Part shown: positions 12,171 to 24,400 of the stretch, one piece after another | How positions within the stretch are numbered: position 1 is the first letter of the stretch | How the letters are laid out: each line of letters starts with the position of its first letter | Assembly: GCF_000003855.2 (NCBI RefSeq) | Contig: NW_003101681.1 | Coordinates: forward strand, 6,665,170-6,729,169 | Source of the DNA: Blastomyces gilchristii SLH14081 | Lineage: Eukaryota; Ascomycota; Eurotiomycetes; Onygenales; Ajellomycetaceae | Direction of reading: 5' to 3' | DNA: 64,000 nucleotides | Notes under the pieces: model-generated | Told to the model about the DNA's origin: nothing | What the model saw: only the letters and a program-made list of their open reading frames with translations | The model's database searches: none | Made by a program: the position numbers and the translations under genes

Positions 12171-12418
12171 GACTGAATTTGATCTTCAGTCTCAGTCTCA
12201 TTCTGATTTTGAAAGAATGATTATCTTTCACAGTTTATTCTGAGAAATTACTCTCATTTCACTGTTCTTGAATTAAATCTGATCATTTTTCACATCATTT
12301 CTCTCAGAAATGATCCATTTTCAGATTTTTTTGAGACTTGATCCTGGTGAGACTCACGTCAAGAAATGTATGGGACCAGACCAAATGAGATCAAATGTGA
12401 AATTCATGGTCCCGGCGG
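12171..12418. other. Spacer between hAT remnant and LINE 5' end
   Basis: No gene seen. About 12340-12420 is less decayed (CpG and CC present, tggtcccggcggcc). It may be the 3' end of the hAT element or the target of the LINE. Confidence 0.35.
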
Positions 12419-14011
12419 CCAGTCTAATCACACCACAATCCAGGGCCAAATTGCCATACAAATTGTAAGGTGAAGAGACCTAGTCATATACATCAATCTT
12501 CTTAATTTTGAAAGATCTCTGATCTGTAATTATAAAGATATCTGAGAAGTAACTTTCATGAAAACTCTGTCTATCTTTGATGTTTCAAAACATCAATGCT
12601 AAGTCTCACTCACATATCACTCTTCTCAATCTGACTTAACTTCAGCAGAAAAATACAAAAAGATATCTTGATAATAGTATCAAGTATATAATCAATGAAT
12701 ATATCTGAAGTGCATTCTCTGTGAAAAACTCTCTCTGTTTTTGATGTATTAAGACATCAATACCAAGTCTCACTCTTATACTACATCTTTCAATCTGGTC
12801 TATTTCCAGCAGAAAAATACAAAAAGATATCTCAGTAACTGTATTCAATATATAATCAGCAGATACAATAACTATAAAATCAGTATATTTTAAGATCTGA
12901 CTGAGTCTTTGATTTCTGCATAGTGAGATATATTAAATCTAGTTTTAATATCTCAATATTCAATAGATTCTGTAAGAAATTGAGAACAGTAACACTAGAT
13001 TTCTATTGAAATTAAAAATTAACTCTATATTAATATAATCATTGACAAAGTCTTCTATTTTGAGATATAAATAACCAGTTCCTCTACATTCTGCTGATAA
13101 TATTTATATTATTATATAGAAACAGATTTATATTCTCTATAATATTAAGACTCTGAAGAGAAAAAGTCTTGATAGAAGATATATAGTAGTATATATCTTA
13201 GTAGTTTCTATCTCATTCTTCTGCAGCAGTTAATGCAAAAAAAAAAAAAAAAACAGATCTTAGAAATAGTTTTTTACTTCTCTTGAAAAAGTAAGATGTT
13301 TTTCTCTGAGTTTTATACAATATTCTTATAAAGAATTAAAAACAGAGTTATTTTCTATTATAATTTCACATTCTTTTAAGTAAGAATTACTTTTTCAGTG
13401 ACTGAAGAGCTTTTATTAATACTTAATTCTTTTCTACACTCTTTATTAACTGATTTGAGTTGCACACTTATTGTGTGAGAAGAATTGAATAATTTAGAAT
13501 AAAATTGAATAAAATTGAATAGTTTTAATTAATTTCTCTGTAAAAAATTGATTTATTTTTTATCAGATTTTCTCTTAAAAACTGTCATATTATCTGATTT
13601 ATTATTAATTAATATCATACTTTTTCTCACTGAATCTCAAGAAAGAGATTGTAAAGATTTTATTGATTTATCTCAAAAATCAATTTTAGTTTATTAGATT
13701 CTTCTCAAAAGTCTAACCTAGTTACTGAACTAGTGTGAAAAAAATCAGGTGTTTTATATATAAAAGTCTTTTATTCTTCTTTTGAAATAGTCTGATCAAC
13801 TTTTCACTTGAAAACAGACTTAGAAATCTCTTAATTGAAACAGTCTGATCAACTTTTCAAAAAGAGTTTAATAAATATCTTAATTGAAACAGTCTGATAA
13901 ACCTTTCATTGAGTGAGAATAATGAGTTCAAAAATACACTCAGTTGATGTGAAAAAAGATACTTTCTCAAATGCTATTTCTGAGATTGAATTTCTGAAGA
14001 GAAGAAAGAAA
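12419..14011 (+). mobile_element. LINE 5' end fragment (5' UTR and first codons of ORF1)
   Basis: The sequence matches 61656-63070 closely along its length: the same cacaccacaa start of similarity, the same A-run, and the same ORF1 start (ATG at 13922). It stops abruptly at 14011, where an LTR-like tgtgacggg begins. This is the promoter/5' UTR plus about 30 codons of ORF1 of the LINE family found elsewhere in the window. The UTR here contains a segment of about 164 bp in two tandem copies (about 12560-12885). The copy at 61.7 kb has only one. It is moderately decayed. Confidence 0.75.
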
Positions 14012-14475
14012 TGTGACGGGCTGCGCCTGATCAATTATATAGACTATTCTGTTACACTTCACAGATTTCTATCACTCTGATTCTCAGCTGAAAATCTACA
14101 GAATTTCTATTCTTCTGCCTCGAAGCTTCACTGTGTATGAAAACCTCTATTCTTCTGCTCTGAAGTTTCATCATGTACATTACTATGTACATATCTAAAT
14201 ATTCACTCTGATCACTGATTCTCACACTTTCTCTTTCTTTTCTTCTCTAACATTTTTCACTTTCTTATATAACATCTATCAATATTATATCAATCTATTC
14301 AGTGTAGGCCTCTTACACTTAAAAAACATTCATTGTCTTCTTATTAGAAATAATTACTTACTGAGATACTTGAACATATAATAATATATAAGAAATAGAG
14401 AAATAGTTAAATAGTTAAGCGAACACTGAGTTCTCAGATATAAGCTTGCTCATCAGTCACTCTGACTCTGTAACA
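14012..14475 (+). repeat. Probable LTR of a second gypsy family (Gypsy-B)
   Basis: It begins tgtgacgggctgcgcc directly after the truncated LINE and could end at ctgtaaca (14475), so both ends have the TG...CA form. No partner LTR exists in the window, so the 3' limit is a guess. A gag-like frame follows. Confidence 0.4.
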
Positions 14476-15081
14476 AGATCTTATGAAGAGAGTAAGATCT
14501 TATAAAGAGAATATTAGTGAAAGATCTGAGAGTTCTGATATCACAGACATATGAGATATTCATACAATTGCACTTCTTCTGATTTTATAGATATTACATA
14601 TTCACTGATCAATATAATCATGTCTAATGATAATATAAGAGAACTCTTGAATATGAGCATAGATATGATATCACAGTGGCTCTGAGCAATGTTGAAATTA
14701 CAACAGTAATAGATAGCTGATATACATGTGACTCAATAACATTAATACAAGAAAATTCAATCATTAACTTAATAAGAAACTCATGCAATTTCAACATCTA
14801 CAGAATTGAATATAAAAGCACTGAAAGAACACTTAGATACTCCTGCATATTTCAATACTTTCAATCTCACTCTCTACTCATTATGAAGAATGGAAATGCT
14901 TGGGAAACTGAGTGTAGATGAAGATATCATCAGTTCACTAATCAATCAAGATTGACATATCAATGAACAATTGAAGAATTATATAAAACAGAAGTTCTAT
15001 TTATAAATGAAAGCATTTGAATCAGTGTTGCAAATGCCTGATAATATCATCAAATATCTTAATATTCTGTTTCAAGACACT

Positions 15082-15164
15082 GCCAGCGTGGCTCAGTTGA
15101 TAAGACTGATAATCAAGACTGCATACATTAGAAGTGCGTGGGTTCGAATCCCATCACTGACACC
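15082..15164 (+). repeat. tRNA-like head of chimeric element A
   Basis: 83 nt, starting gccagcgtgg, with an A-box-like tggctcagttg and a perfect B-box ggttcgaatcc. The acceptor arms are mutated compared with the copy in element B. It is a SINE-type RNA polymerase III promoter relic, not a working tRNA. Confidence 0.7.
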
Positions 15165-16239
15165 TGTCACTTCTTACTTATGAAAGCCCTCATGTAATAG
15201 AGACTGAGTCTAATTAGTAAGACTTGATATGAGGTAGAACTCTCTACTGCAAGCTAAGTCACTAGTTAAGCAAGATTCTGCAAACACTCATCAGAGCTGA
15301 TATGAGATGTCAATGTCTCACTATTCTACTATACACTCATCAAGGTTCTAATGATATAGAGTCAAGTCTAATATAGTGATTATACACTACTTAACCAAGT
15401 CTCTAACTAGAGCTGTCATCAGAGCCTAGCTCTCTCTTAAATATAGAAAATGATTTTGAAAATCATCTGACTAGCAGGTCTAGATGTATATCTAGACTCT
15501 AGACAGAGCACTCTGATAGACTAGAGTCTGCAAGGTCTCTGCTAAGCTCTAATACTGACAGAGAGAACTGCAGTTATCAAGTCTATAAGTAGTCTCTAAT
15601 ATGAAGTGAGATTATAACAGCTGATTGATAGATCTATGAGTATCTAATAAGACTGAGATCAGCAACTGAAAGCTTGATATGTACATTATCAAGTGAGTGA
15701 TGACAGTCACTAACTAACATCTCTGGAAATTAGTGACTGACCTGAGAGAACAGACACAGTGATTGATTAATTATAGAGAGTTAAATGTAATTAGCTTAAG
15801 ATGCATTCTGTGAGTGACTAGTATCTGTAGTCATCTTCTAGTAAAGTAATGAAAATTGAAGCTTTAATTCCTTCTTCTACTATTAGATTTGAAAAGGCCT
15901 GTATAAACTATGCTCTGAGAGTTGTAAAGATGAGCTCAAATTATATAATCAGAGAAAGAGTCTCTTCTTCATTTCTATCAATTAACTCTGAAAATGAACT
16001 GAATTAAAATAGATTTCTTGATTGAAATGAAAATAATTCTTCAAAGAAAATATCTTCTCAACTGTACAGACTATACTCTCTGATTAAAAATCAATTTTCT
16101 TCTTTAAATATTGAAAAAGTTGATTATGAGAAGTTATCTCTCTCAAGAGAAAAGCTTGAATCTCTTATAGACTTACAAATAAGTGAACTATCAAAAGAGA
16201 AAGAATATAAACAGTATTTAAAGAGAATTTCTATAATCA

Positions 16240-17190
16240 ATATAAAAGACTCTATTCTGATTTATTCAGATGACTCAAAAAATGAGAATTTAAATAGATT
16301 AGATGCAGGCATTGCTTATACTGAAGATAATACTAATTTTATCTCAGATTTCTGAAATCTAGACTGTGAATCTGAAGTCTTTGATACTGAACTATTTGCA
16401 ATAGTGAAAGCTTTCAAACTTATTAAAGTAAAATCTCATAAAAGAGGAAATAGTTTGAAAGAGATATGAATATTCTCTGATAGTCAAGCTGCTTTAAAAA
16501 GACTTAGAAATAGTCAGATTTATAATGATTAAATAAATCTTGAACTGATCTTAAACTCTGTTTTAAAAATTTAAAAGAGAAGAATATCAAAGCTGATAAT
16601 TTATCTGCACTGAGTTCCTACTCATATGAATATTCATGACAATGAGTTGGATGATTCAGCTGTAAAAAAGGGTGCAGAATTAAGCAGATCTATTTAAAAA
16701 ATTATATCCTGATCTTTTATAAAGAGAAAAATAAAAGAATCTTGTTTAGATAAGTGAAATGAAAGCTGGCAGAAATAAAAGAAGAGTATACATTATTCAA
16801 GATTTGAAACAAAACTCAAGTGAAAATCTTGTTCAATTAAATATAAAAAGAAAATATTCTCATCTATAATACAGCTGAAACTAGAACATGACTATTTCAA
16901 ATCTTATATACAAAGATTTGATGATAGATTTGACTCAATAGAATGCTTATTCTGTAATACAAATGAGAATTGTGAGCATATTATAATACACTGTGTATTA
17001 TACAATAGTCTCAGAGCCAGATTGAAAGAGAAGTATGATTTAAATCAATTAAATATGAGATTCTTATTCTCAACTGAGACAGGAATTAAATACTTAATAG
17101 ACTTTCTATCAGAAACTCAAGCAGCTATAAGAAAATGACTAAATTCAGAATTATCTGAATATGAAGAGAAGGAAATCAACCAGATATAGT
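16240..17190 (+). pseudogene. LINE RNase H domain and C-terminal tail in element A
   Basis: RNase H is readable at about 16250-16530: I-Y-S-D-D-S-K for the first acidic residue, E-V-F-D-T-E-L-F-A-I for the second, and I-F-S-D-S-Q-A-A-L for the third. The end of the LINE ORF2 follows, with a C-x2-C ... H-x4-C group (about 16935-17000, C-L-F-C ... H-I-I-I-H-C). This layout (RNase H after RT, then a CCHC-like motif) fits Tad/I-type fungal LINEs. Several stops are present. Confidence 0.75.
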
Positions 17191-17792
17191 CTGTTAAAAC
17201 AGCTATATACTATCTTTTAATAATTTGTTTTATTACAGTCTTTCTTTACTTTATCTTTTTCTTTCAATTCCTTTCTATCTATCTATTTAATGTGTCTATC
17301 TTTAAGACTGTGTTCTCTTTTTCTTTGTCATGATATTGTCAAATGATTTCAAAGTATCAGAAGATGTTAAAATACTGCAATTTGTAAATGATTTTTGTAT
17401 TCTGAGCTGGAATTTTCTGATTTTGCATATCTGAAATTGATGAATGTATAATAGTTAACTTTACAGATATAGGAAAAACCCTGAGAACTAAAAGTTCTCA
17501 GGTAGATATCATAGTCTCTGACTGCATACATCTATAATTGAAGAATAATAATAATAATAATGTTCCAAGACACTGCCATGCAACAGAAAGTATTAGATTG
17601 ATTACAGAGTACTTAACAGAGAAATACTTCTCTTACAACATTCATCTCTGACTTTAATATCAAGATCTTAGAAGTAGGTGATCAATCTTGAAAGAATTAA
17701 ATGAAGATTAATATACTTAAGAAGACACTATCTTTTGAACTCTTATAAGCTCTTATAAGTGTAAATGAAGACCTGACTTATGAAGGCTTCTT

Positions 17793-18043
17793 GTGAACAC
17801 TAGCAGCATGCTAATCTGTATGAGACTAGAACTTACATCACAGTCGCATGAGTGTGACTGAATCTCATGAAGAAGAATGTGATTCAGAAGAACATATAAT
17901 CACTGAATAATAACACAGCTGCTTCTGAACATGCTTACAAATGTAAAGAGGCGCTAGCGGCCACTAATTAATTTAGATAATGTATATAAGAAGCCGGCGT
18001 ACGCCTGTAATCGTACACTGGCTCAAGCAACCTTTGAATCATA
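17793..18043 (+). mobile_element. Gypsy-A 3' end fragment with LTR (17878-18043)
   Basis: 17793-17877 matches the DNA just upstream of the Gypsy-A 3' LTR (gctaatctg...gcatgag/gtgactgaatct). 17878-18043 is a 166-bp LTR version starting tgtgattc and ending aatcata, with the family hairpin at 17991-18022. It is a truncated relic. The upstream part was lost at the junction with Gypsy-B. Confidence 0.75.
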
Positions 18044-20096
18044 AACTGAATCAAGTCTCAGTATGTATTATTATTATTATTCTTCATTTATAGATGCATG
18101 CAGTCAGAGACTATGACATTTACCTGAGGACTTTTAGTTCTCAGAGCTTTTCCTATATCTATCAAGTTAACTATTATACATTTATCAATTTCAGATATAT
18201 AACATCAGAAAATTTCAGTTCAGAATATAAAAACTGTTTACAAATTACAGTATTTTAACATCTTTTAATACTTTGAAATAATTTGATAATATTATAACAA
18301 AAGAAAAGAGAACACAGTCTTAAAGATAGACACATTAAATAGATAGATAGAAAAGAATAAAAAAGAAAAAGTAAAGTAAAGATAGATTATAACAAATTAA
18401 AATTATTAAAAGATAGTGTATAGCTATTTTGACAGACTATATCTAATTAATTTTCATCTCTTTATATTCAGATATTTCTGAATTCAGCTTTTTTCTTATA
18501 GCTGCTTGAGTTTCTGATAGAAAGTCTATTAAGTATTTAATTCCTGTCTCAGTTGAGAATAAGAACCTTATATTTAATTGATTTAAATCATACTTCTCTT
18601 TCAATCTGGCTCTGAGACTATTATTATTATTATTATTATTCTTCAATTATAGATGTATGCAGTCAGAGACTATGACATCTACCTGAGAACTTTAGTTCTC
18701 AGGGTTTTTTCTATGTCTGTAAAGTTAACTATTATACATTCATCAATTTCAGATATGCAAAATCAGAAAATTCCAGCCCAGAATACAAAAACTGTTTACA
18801 AATTGCAGTGTTTTAACATCTTTTGATACTTTGAAATCATTTGACAATATCATGACAAAAGAAAAGAGAAAAAGAACACAGTCTCAAAGATAGACACATT
18901 AAATAAATAGATAGAAAGAAATTGAAAGAAAAAGATAAAGAAAAAGATAAAGTAAAGAGAGACTATAACAAAACAAATTATTAAAAGAGAGTGTATAGCT
19001 GTTTTAACAGACTATATCTGATTAATTTCCTCCTCTTCATACTCAGATAATTCTGAATTTAGTCATTTTCTTATAGCTGCTTGAGTTTCTGATAGAAAGT
19101 CTATTAAGTATTTAATTCCTGTCTCAGTTGAGAATAAGAATCTCATATTTAATTGATTTAGATCATACTTCTCTTTCAATCTGACTCTGAGACTATTGTA
19201 TAATGCACAGTGTATTACAATATACTCAGGATTCTCATTTGTATTGCAGAATGAGCATTCTATTGAGTCAAATCTATCATCAAATCTTTGTATATAAGAT
19301 TTGAAAAAGCCATGTCCTAGTTTCAGCTGTATTATAGATGAGAATATTTTCTTTTTATATTTAATTAAACAAGATTTCCACTTGGATTTTGTTTTAAATC
19401 TTGAATAATATATACTCTTCTTTTGTTTCTGCCAGCTTTCATTTCACTTGTCTAAACAAGATTCTTTTATTTTTCTCTTTATAAAAGATCAGGACACAAT
19501 TTTTTAAATAGATCTGCTTAATTCTGCACTCTTTTTTACAGCTGAATCAGTCAATTCATTATCATGAATATTCATGTAAGCAGAAACTTAGTGTAGATGA
19601 ATTATCAGCTTTGATATTCTTCTCTTTTGAATTTTCAAAACAGAGTTTAAGATCAGTTCAAGATTCATTTAATCATTATAAATCTGACTATTTCTAAGTC
19701 TTTTTAAAGCAGCTTGACTATCAGAGAATATTCATGCCTCTTTCAAACAATTTCCTCTTTTATGAGATTTTATTTCAATGAGTTTGAAAGCTTTTACTAT
19801 TATAAATAGTTCAGCATCAAAGACTTCACATTCAGAGCCTAGATTTCAGAAATCTGAGATAAAATTAATATTATCTTCAGTATAAGCAATGTCTGCATCT
19901 AATCTATTCAAGTTCTCATTTTTTGAGTCATCTGAATTATCAGCTTTAATATTCTTCTCTTTTGAATTTTCAAAATAGAGTTTAAGATCAGTTCAAGATT
20001 CATTTAATCATTATAAATCTGACTATTTGTAAGTCTATAAGAGATTCAAGCTTTTCTCTCCAGAGAGATAACTTCTCATGATCAACTTTTTCAACA

Positions 20097-20845
20097 CTAC
20101 GGGCGCTAGTCACCCGCAGGATGCACCTTAAGCTAATTACATTTAACCCCCTATAATTAACTGACCACCGTGTCCGTCCTCTTGGGCCAGCCACTAATTT
20201 CCAGGGGTGTTAGTTAGTGGCTGCCACTGCCCACTTGATGGCATACACACCAAGCTTCCAGTTGCTGATCTCAGCCTCATTAGATGCTCATAGGCCTACC
20301 AATCAGCTGTCATGGCCTCGCCCCATGTTAGGGACTAATCATAGGCTTGATGACTGCAGTTCTCCCTGCCAGTATTAGGGCTTGACAGTGAGCTTGCAGG
20401 CTCGAGCCTATCAGAGTGCTCTGTCTAGGGCCTAGATGCGCGTCTAGGCCTGCTAGTCGGGTGGTTTTCAAAATCATTCCCTGTATTTGGGGGGGAGCTA
20501 GGCTCTGATGACAGCCCTAGTTAGGGACTTGCTTAAGTAGTGTATAACCACTACATTAGGCTTGACTCTACATTGTTAGAACCTTGACGGGTGCACAGTA
20601 GAATAGTGAGACATTGGCATTTCATGCTGGCCCTGGTGAGTGTTTGCAGGATCTTGCTTAACTAGTGACTTGGCTTGCAGTAGAGAGTTCTACCCCGCAC
20701 CAAGCCTTACTAATTAGACTCAGCCTCTATTACATGGGGGCTTTCATGGGTAAGAAGTGGCAGGTGCCAGCGGTGGGATTCGAACCCACGCACCTCTAAT
20801 GTGTGCGGCCTTGGTTACCAGTCTTATCAACTGGGCCACGCTGGC
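20097..20845 (-). repeat. 749-bp tRNA-headed block, best preserved copy
   Basis: Same ends as in elements A (15082-15830) and C (52109-52339 plus 59592-60109): gccagcgtgg at the start and a gactagcgcccgtag-type end. The copies are 749 bp in all three cases, in C after removing the nested gypsy and one target copy. No long open frame with a recognisable product. I read it as a non-coding, RNA polymerase III-type transcript unit. Confidence 0.85.
20763..20845 (-). repeat. tRNA-like head of element B
   Basis: The 7-bp acceptor arms pair perfectly (gccagcg with cgctggc). The T arm is gtggg-ttcgaat-cccac, the B box ggttcgaatcc and the A-box-like tggcccagttg. A normal D arm is lacking, and a variable loop cannot be fitted between the anticodon-like stem (gcac/gtgc) and the T arm. 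It is therefore tRNA-derived but not a functional tRNA gene. I assign no amino acid. Confidence 0.75.
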
Positions 20846-21099
20846 TCTGAGACTATTATATAATGTATAATATATTACAATATACTCAGGATTTTCATTT
20901 GCATTGCAGAATGACCATTCTGTTAAATCAAATCTATTATCAAGTCTTTGTATATAGAATTTGAAATAATCATGTTCTAGTTTCAGCTGAATTATAGATG
21001 AGAATATTTTCTTTTTATATTTAATTAAATAAGATTTTTACTTAGATTTTATCTCAAATCTTGAATAATGTATACTCTTCTTTTGTTTCTGTCAGCTTT

Positions 21100-21620
21100 T
21101 ATTTCACTTATTTAAATAAGATTCTTTTATCTTTCTCTTTATAAAAGACCAGAACACTGTTTTTTGAATAGATCTGCTTAATTCTGAACTCTTTTTAGCT
21201 GCTGAATCAGTCAATTCATTGCCATGAATATATATATAAGCAGGAACTTAGTGTAAATGAATTATTCATTTTAATAATCTTCTTTTTTAAATCTTTATCA
21301 CAGAATTTAAAATCAGTTCAAGATTCATTTAACTATTATAAATCTGACTATTTTTAAGTCTTTTCAAAGCAGCTTGACTATCAGAGAATATGTATATCTC
21401 TTTTAAGTTATTTTCTCTTTTATAAGATTTTATCTTAATAAGTGTAAAAGCTTTTACTATTATAAATAGTTCAGCATCAAAGACTTCAGATTCACAGCTC
21501 AAATTTCAGAAATCTGTGATGAAATTAATATTATCTTCAGTGTAAGCAATGTCTGCATCTAATCTGTTCAAACTCTTATTTTTTAAGTAATCTGAGTAAA
21601 CCAGAATAGAGTCTTTTATA
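21100..21620 (-). pseudogene. LINE-1 RNase H domain and C-terminal region
   Basis: Minus-strand sequence parallel to 16240-16800 of element A, with the same acidic-residue blocks (about 21600 down to 21350) and many stops. It would degrade the RNA of the RNA/DNA hybrid during target-primed insertion. Confidence 0.7.
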
Positions 21621-22299
21621 TTAATTATAGACATCTTCTTCAAATGCTGTTCATATTCTCTCTCTTTAAATAGTTCACTTATTTGTAAGTCTATAAGAGA
21701 TTTCAGCTTTTCTCTTCAGACAGATATCTTCTCATGATCAATTTTCTCAATATTTAATGAAGAAAATTGATTTTTAATCAGTGAACATAGTTTATACAGT
21801 TGAGAGAGCATTTTCTTTGAAGCACTATTCTTATTTCAATCAAGAAATCTACTTCAATCCAGTTCATTTTCTGTGTTAATTAATGAAAATGAAGAAGAGA
21901 CTCTTTCTCTGATTATAAGATTTAAGCTCATCTTCATAACTCTCAGAGCATAGTTCATGCAGGCCTTTTTAAATCAGATCACAGAAGATAGAATTGAAGC
22001 TTTAATTTTTATTATTACTTCAATAGAAGATGATTTGAATACTCTCAGAATTCTTCTCAAAGCTCTGTTTTACAGACTTTGAAAGAGTTCAGTGAAATTA
22101 TCTTGATTATTTCATCAAACTTGAACTTTATAATCAGTTACTGAGATGATACAGGCTATGTATAATTATCTTATAGTCTGAAAGAATAGATCTCTCTCAG
22201 TATTTAATAGTCTGATTACACTATTCAGTAGTCTCTCTGTCTTGATGATTCTTTATTGAATATGATATTTAAAATTCAACTTGAAGTTTAATCATACTT

Positions 22300-24396
22300 C
22301 TAGTTATTTAGTATTCAAACTGAGTTTAATCTCTTTATTCAAAAGAGTTAGACTTAGATTTTTCTCATTGAATCTTGAAAAAAAGTGAATTAACTCAGTT
22401 TTATTCATATCAAGTTGAATTAGATTGATATCTGCTCTAACAAAGATTTTCTTTACTACTTTCTCAATTACTTTTAAATTTTCTTTAATTGTCTTTGAAC
22501 TGTAGACTAGATCAATATTATCTACATAACTTAAAGATCTCACTATTTTTATCTCTCTATTCTTGAATAGATATGCAGTGTATATTGCAAATAGAACTGA
22601 TGAAATTAAAGATTCTTACAGTACTTCTATTTTTATCTCAGTCTTATCTTATTTCATTTCATCAAAGAATAGTTATATAATTCTTTTAGATATAAAACAG
22701 TTAATTCATTTTATTAGAGAAAGTGACAGTTTTAACATCTTCAAAGTTTGAATTATTTTAGACTTTGATACATGATTAAATGCATCTTTTATATTAATAA
22801 AAACTGCAGTTGAGATCAGGTCTTCATACTTTGCTATTTGAATATTATAAACAACTGAAAGAACAGTGTCAATTACAGAACATTGTTTTCTATCTTTCAT
22901 TTATTCATTAAATAGAAGAGAATTACTAATACATCTTATAAAAGATAATTTAGCAGCTATTATCTTTTCTAGAATTTTTTCTAAACAGTTCAACAGAGAT
23001 ATTACTCTATATGACTTAGAAATTAAAGCTTTTCTATTAGATTTTACAAGAATTACTTCAGTAGCTTCTCTTCAGTATTCAGAATGATAATCATTTTTTA
23101 AGAGATTGAAAAAGAGCTTAAAATATTCATTTTTCAAGTAGAAATATATGTTTTGAATAATTAAGTGATTGATTGAATCAGGCCCTGCAGCAGTTTTAAT
23201 TAAACTTGAGAATATAACTGACTCTAGTTTATCATATATAAGCTCAGATCATTCTCAGTTATTTTTATCAATATATTTATAAAGTGACATATTCTTCTCT
23301 TCTAAATATGATGAGTTTTGAAAGAGAATTCTTATAAAAGCTTAACACTTTTTCTCAAAAGAGTTCACTGTATATAATTCATTCTGAAATGCATATTCTA
23401 AGATTGCAAGCTTTGCTACACTTCTTATTTTAGTATAGTTGAAGACTTTAAACACTTCTTTTTCTTATACTTCTTTAAGAAATCTGTTTCAGCAGTCTGT
23501 TTTAGCTCTTTTAATATCTGAGAAATATTCATTTCAGATAGCTTTGAACTCTTTATCAGATATTAAGTTATTCTTTCAATCTCTCTTAGCAATGACTAAT
23601 TGTTTTCTTTTAGAAGTGATATTCTCATTTCATCAAGATTTGAAATACTCAGAAGACTTTTTCTTTGAAATAGTTTCTCTAATACTTGTTAGAAGAATAG
23701 ATGTAATCAGCTTTACTCTATTCTTAAGTATTTCATTTGAGATATCTTGACTCTGATTTCAATAGACCTTACTCTGCTTTTCAGATTTCATCTGTTTTAC
23801 ACTTTCTTTAACTGCTTTTTAATCAGTTTTTTCAAAGTTATACTGATTAGAGAGAAGAGGATTTTCAGTCATTTCTTTTTCACTCATTTTAATATCAAAT
23901 TGAATGATCTTATGATCTGATTCTGAGGTCTTATTTGAATTAATAAATCAGTTTATAAGTCTTTTTTCAATTAGACTTTATAATATGAAAGTTAGATCTA
24001 TAATAGATCTCTGGTTCATATCTTTTCTAAAGAATGTTNNNNNNNNNNNNNNNNNNNNNNNNNNNNNNNNNNNNNNNNNNNNNNNNNNNNNNNNNNNNNN
24101 NNNNNNNNNNNNNNNNNNNNNNNNNNNNNNNNNNNNNNTTCAGTCATTTCTTTTTTCACTCATTTTAATATCAAATTGAATGATCTTATGATCTGATTCT
24201 GAGGTCTTATTTGAATTAATAAATCAGTTTATAAGTCTTTTTTCAATTAGACTTTATAATATGAAAGTTAGATCTATAATAGATTTCTGTTTCATATCTT
24301 TTCTAAAGAACGTTTATTGATCAGACTTGTTAACTAAATCTATTAAATACTTAAAAGTTTATTTAATCAGTTTTTCTGCTCTTACTACTCTTCTGC
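22300..24396 (-). pseudogene. LINE-1 reverse transcriptase
   Basis: Minus-strand pieces 22304-22543 and 22706-22900 cover the catalytic core. The latter has R-K-Q-C-S-V-I-D-T-V-L-S and A-V-F-I-N-I-K-D-A-F-N-H-V (motif A, normally D-V-x-G-A-F-D). The former starts at the catalytic box Y-V-D-N (normally F/Y-x-D-D) followed by E-N-L-K-V-I-E-K and N-K-T-E-L-I-H-F. This is the standard layout of fungal Tad/I-clade LINE enzymes. The region 24396-23000 holds the thumb-distal N-terminal part, with an assembly gap inside. It is non-functional. The plus-strand frames at 22563, 22866 and 23439 are shadows. Confidence 0.82.
24039..24138. other. Assembly gap (100 N)
   Basis: Exactly 100 unknown bases inside the LINE-1 reverse transcriptase region. 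About 175 bp before the gap (23864-24038) are repeated after it (24139-24314) with only about three differences. Confidence 0.98.
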
Positions 24397-24400
24397 ATTC

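Larger units (their letters stand above)
15082..17561 (+). mobile_element. Chimeric retroelement A: 749-bp tRNA-headed block fused to LINE 3' part
   Basis: The element starts with a tRNA-like sequence. It carries the 749-bp block (15082-15830), then switches directly to the LINE at its catcttct region (upstream of RNase H) and runs to an (AAT)n tail at about 17544-17561. The flanks gtttcaagacact (15069-15081) and gttccaagacact (17562-17574) are a 13-bp target-site duplication with one C/T difference. Removing the element rejoins the Gypsy-B gag frame. The LINE part encodes RNase H and the terminal zinc-knuckle-like domain, both with stops. It is a decayed copy. The undecayed block is in element B. 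Confidence 0.88.
14550..17792 (+). pseudogene. Gypsy-B gag remnant, split by chimeric element A
   Basis: A plus-strand frame with stops runs from about 14620 to 15081 and resumes at 17575-17790 once element A (15082-17561) and its duplicated target are removed. It reads as a Ty3/gypsy gag of the fungal type: a long helical capsid region with K-A-F-E-S-V-L-Q-M-P, followed after the join by F-I-S-D-F-N-I-K-I-L-E-V-G and the closing A-L-I-S-V-N-E-D-L-T-Y block. No pol follows. At about 17793 the sequence passes directly into a Gypsy-A 3' end, so the rest has been deleted. Confidence 0.55.
18623..20845 (-). mobile_element. Chimeric retroelement B: undecayed 749-bp block fused to LINE 3' part
   Basis: Read on the minus strand, it starts at 20845 with the tRNA-like head, carries the 749-bp block to 20097, then joins the LINE at ttgaaaaagttgatcatgag. 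It continues through RNase H to the (ATT)n tail at about 18623-18645. It sits inside LINE-1 with a 12-bp target duplication tctgagactatt (18611-18622 and 20846-20857). The block is GC-normal and keeps CpG and CC runs, but the attached LINE part is decayed. The join in the LINE lies several hundred bases downstream of the join in element A. Frames reported inside the block are not convincing genes. Confidence 0.88.

Noticed and set aside
15082..15164. A functional tRNA gene
   Set aside because: The cloverleaf cannot be completed. The sequence is always the head of the 749-bp block and is mutated in two of three copies.
20000..20194. Minus-strand frame with W-S-V-N-Y-R-G-L-N, reminiscent of a reverse transcriptase block
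   Set aside because: It spans the junction between the non-coding 749-bp block and the LINE. The resemblance is a few residues only and the frame does not continue.
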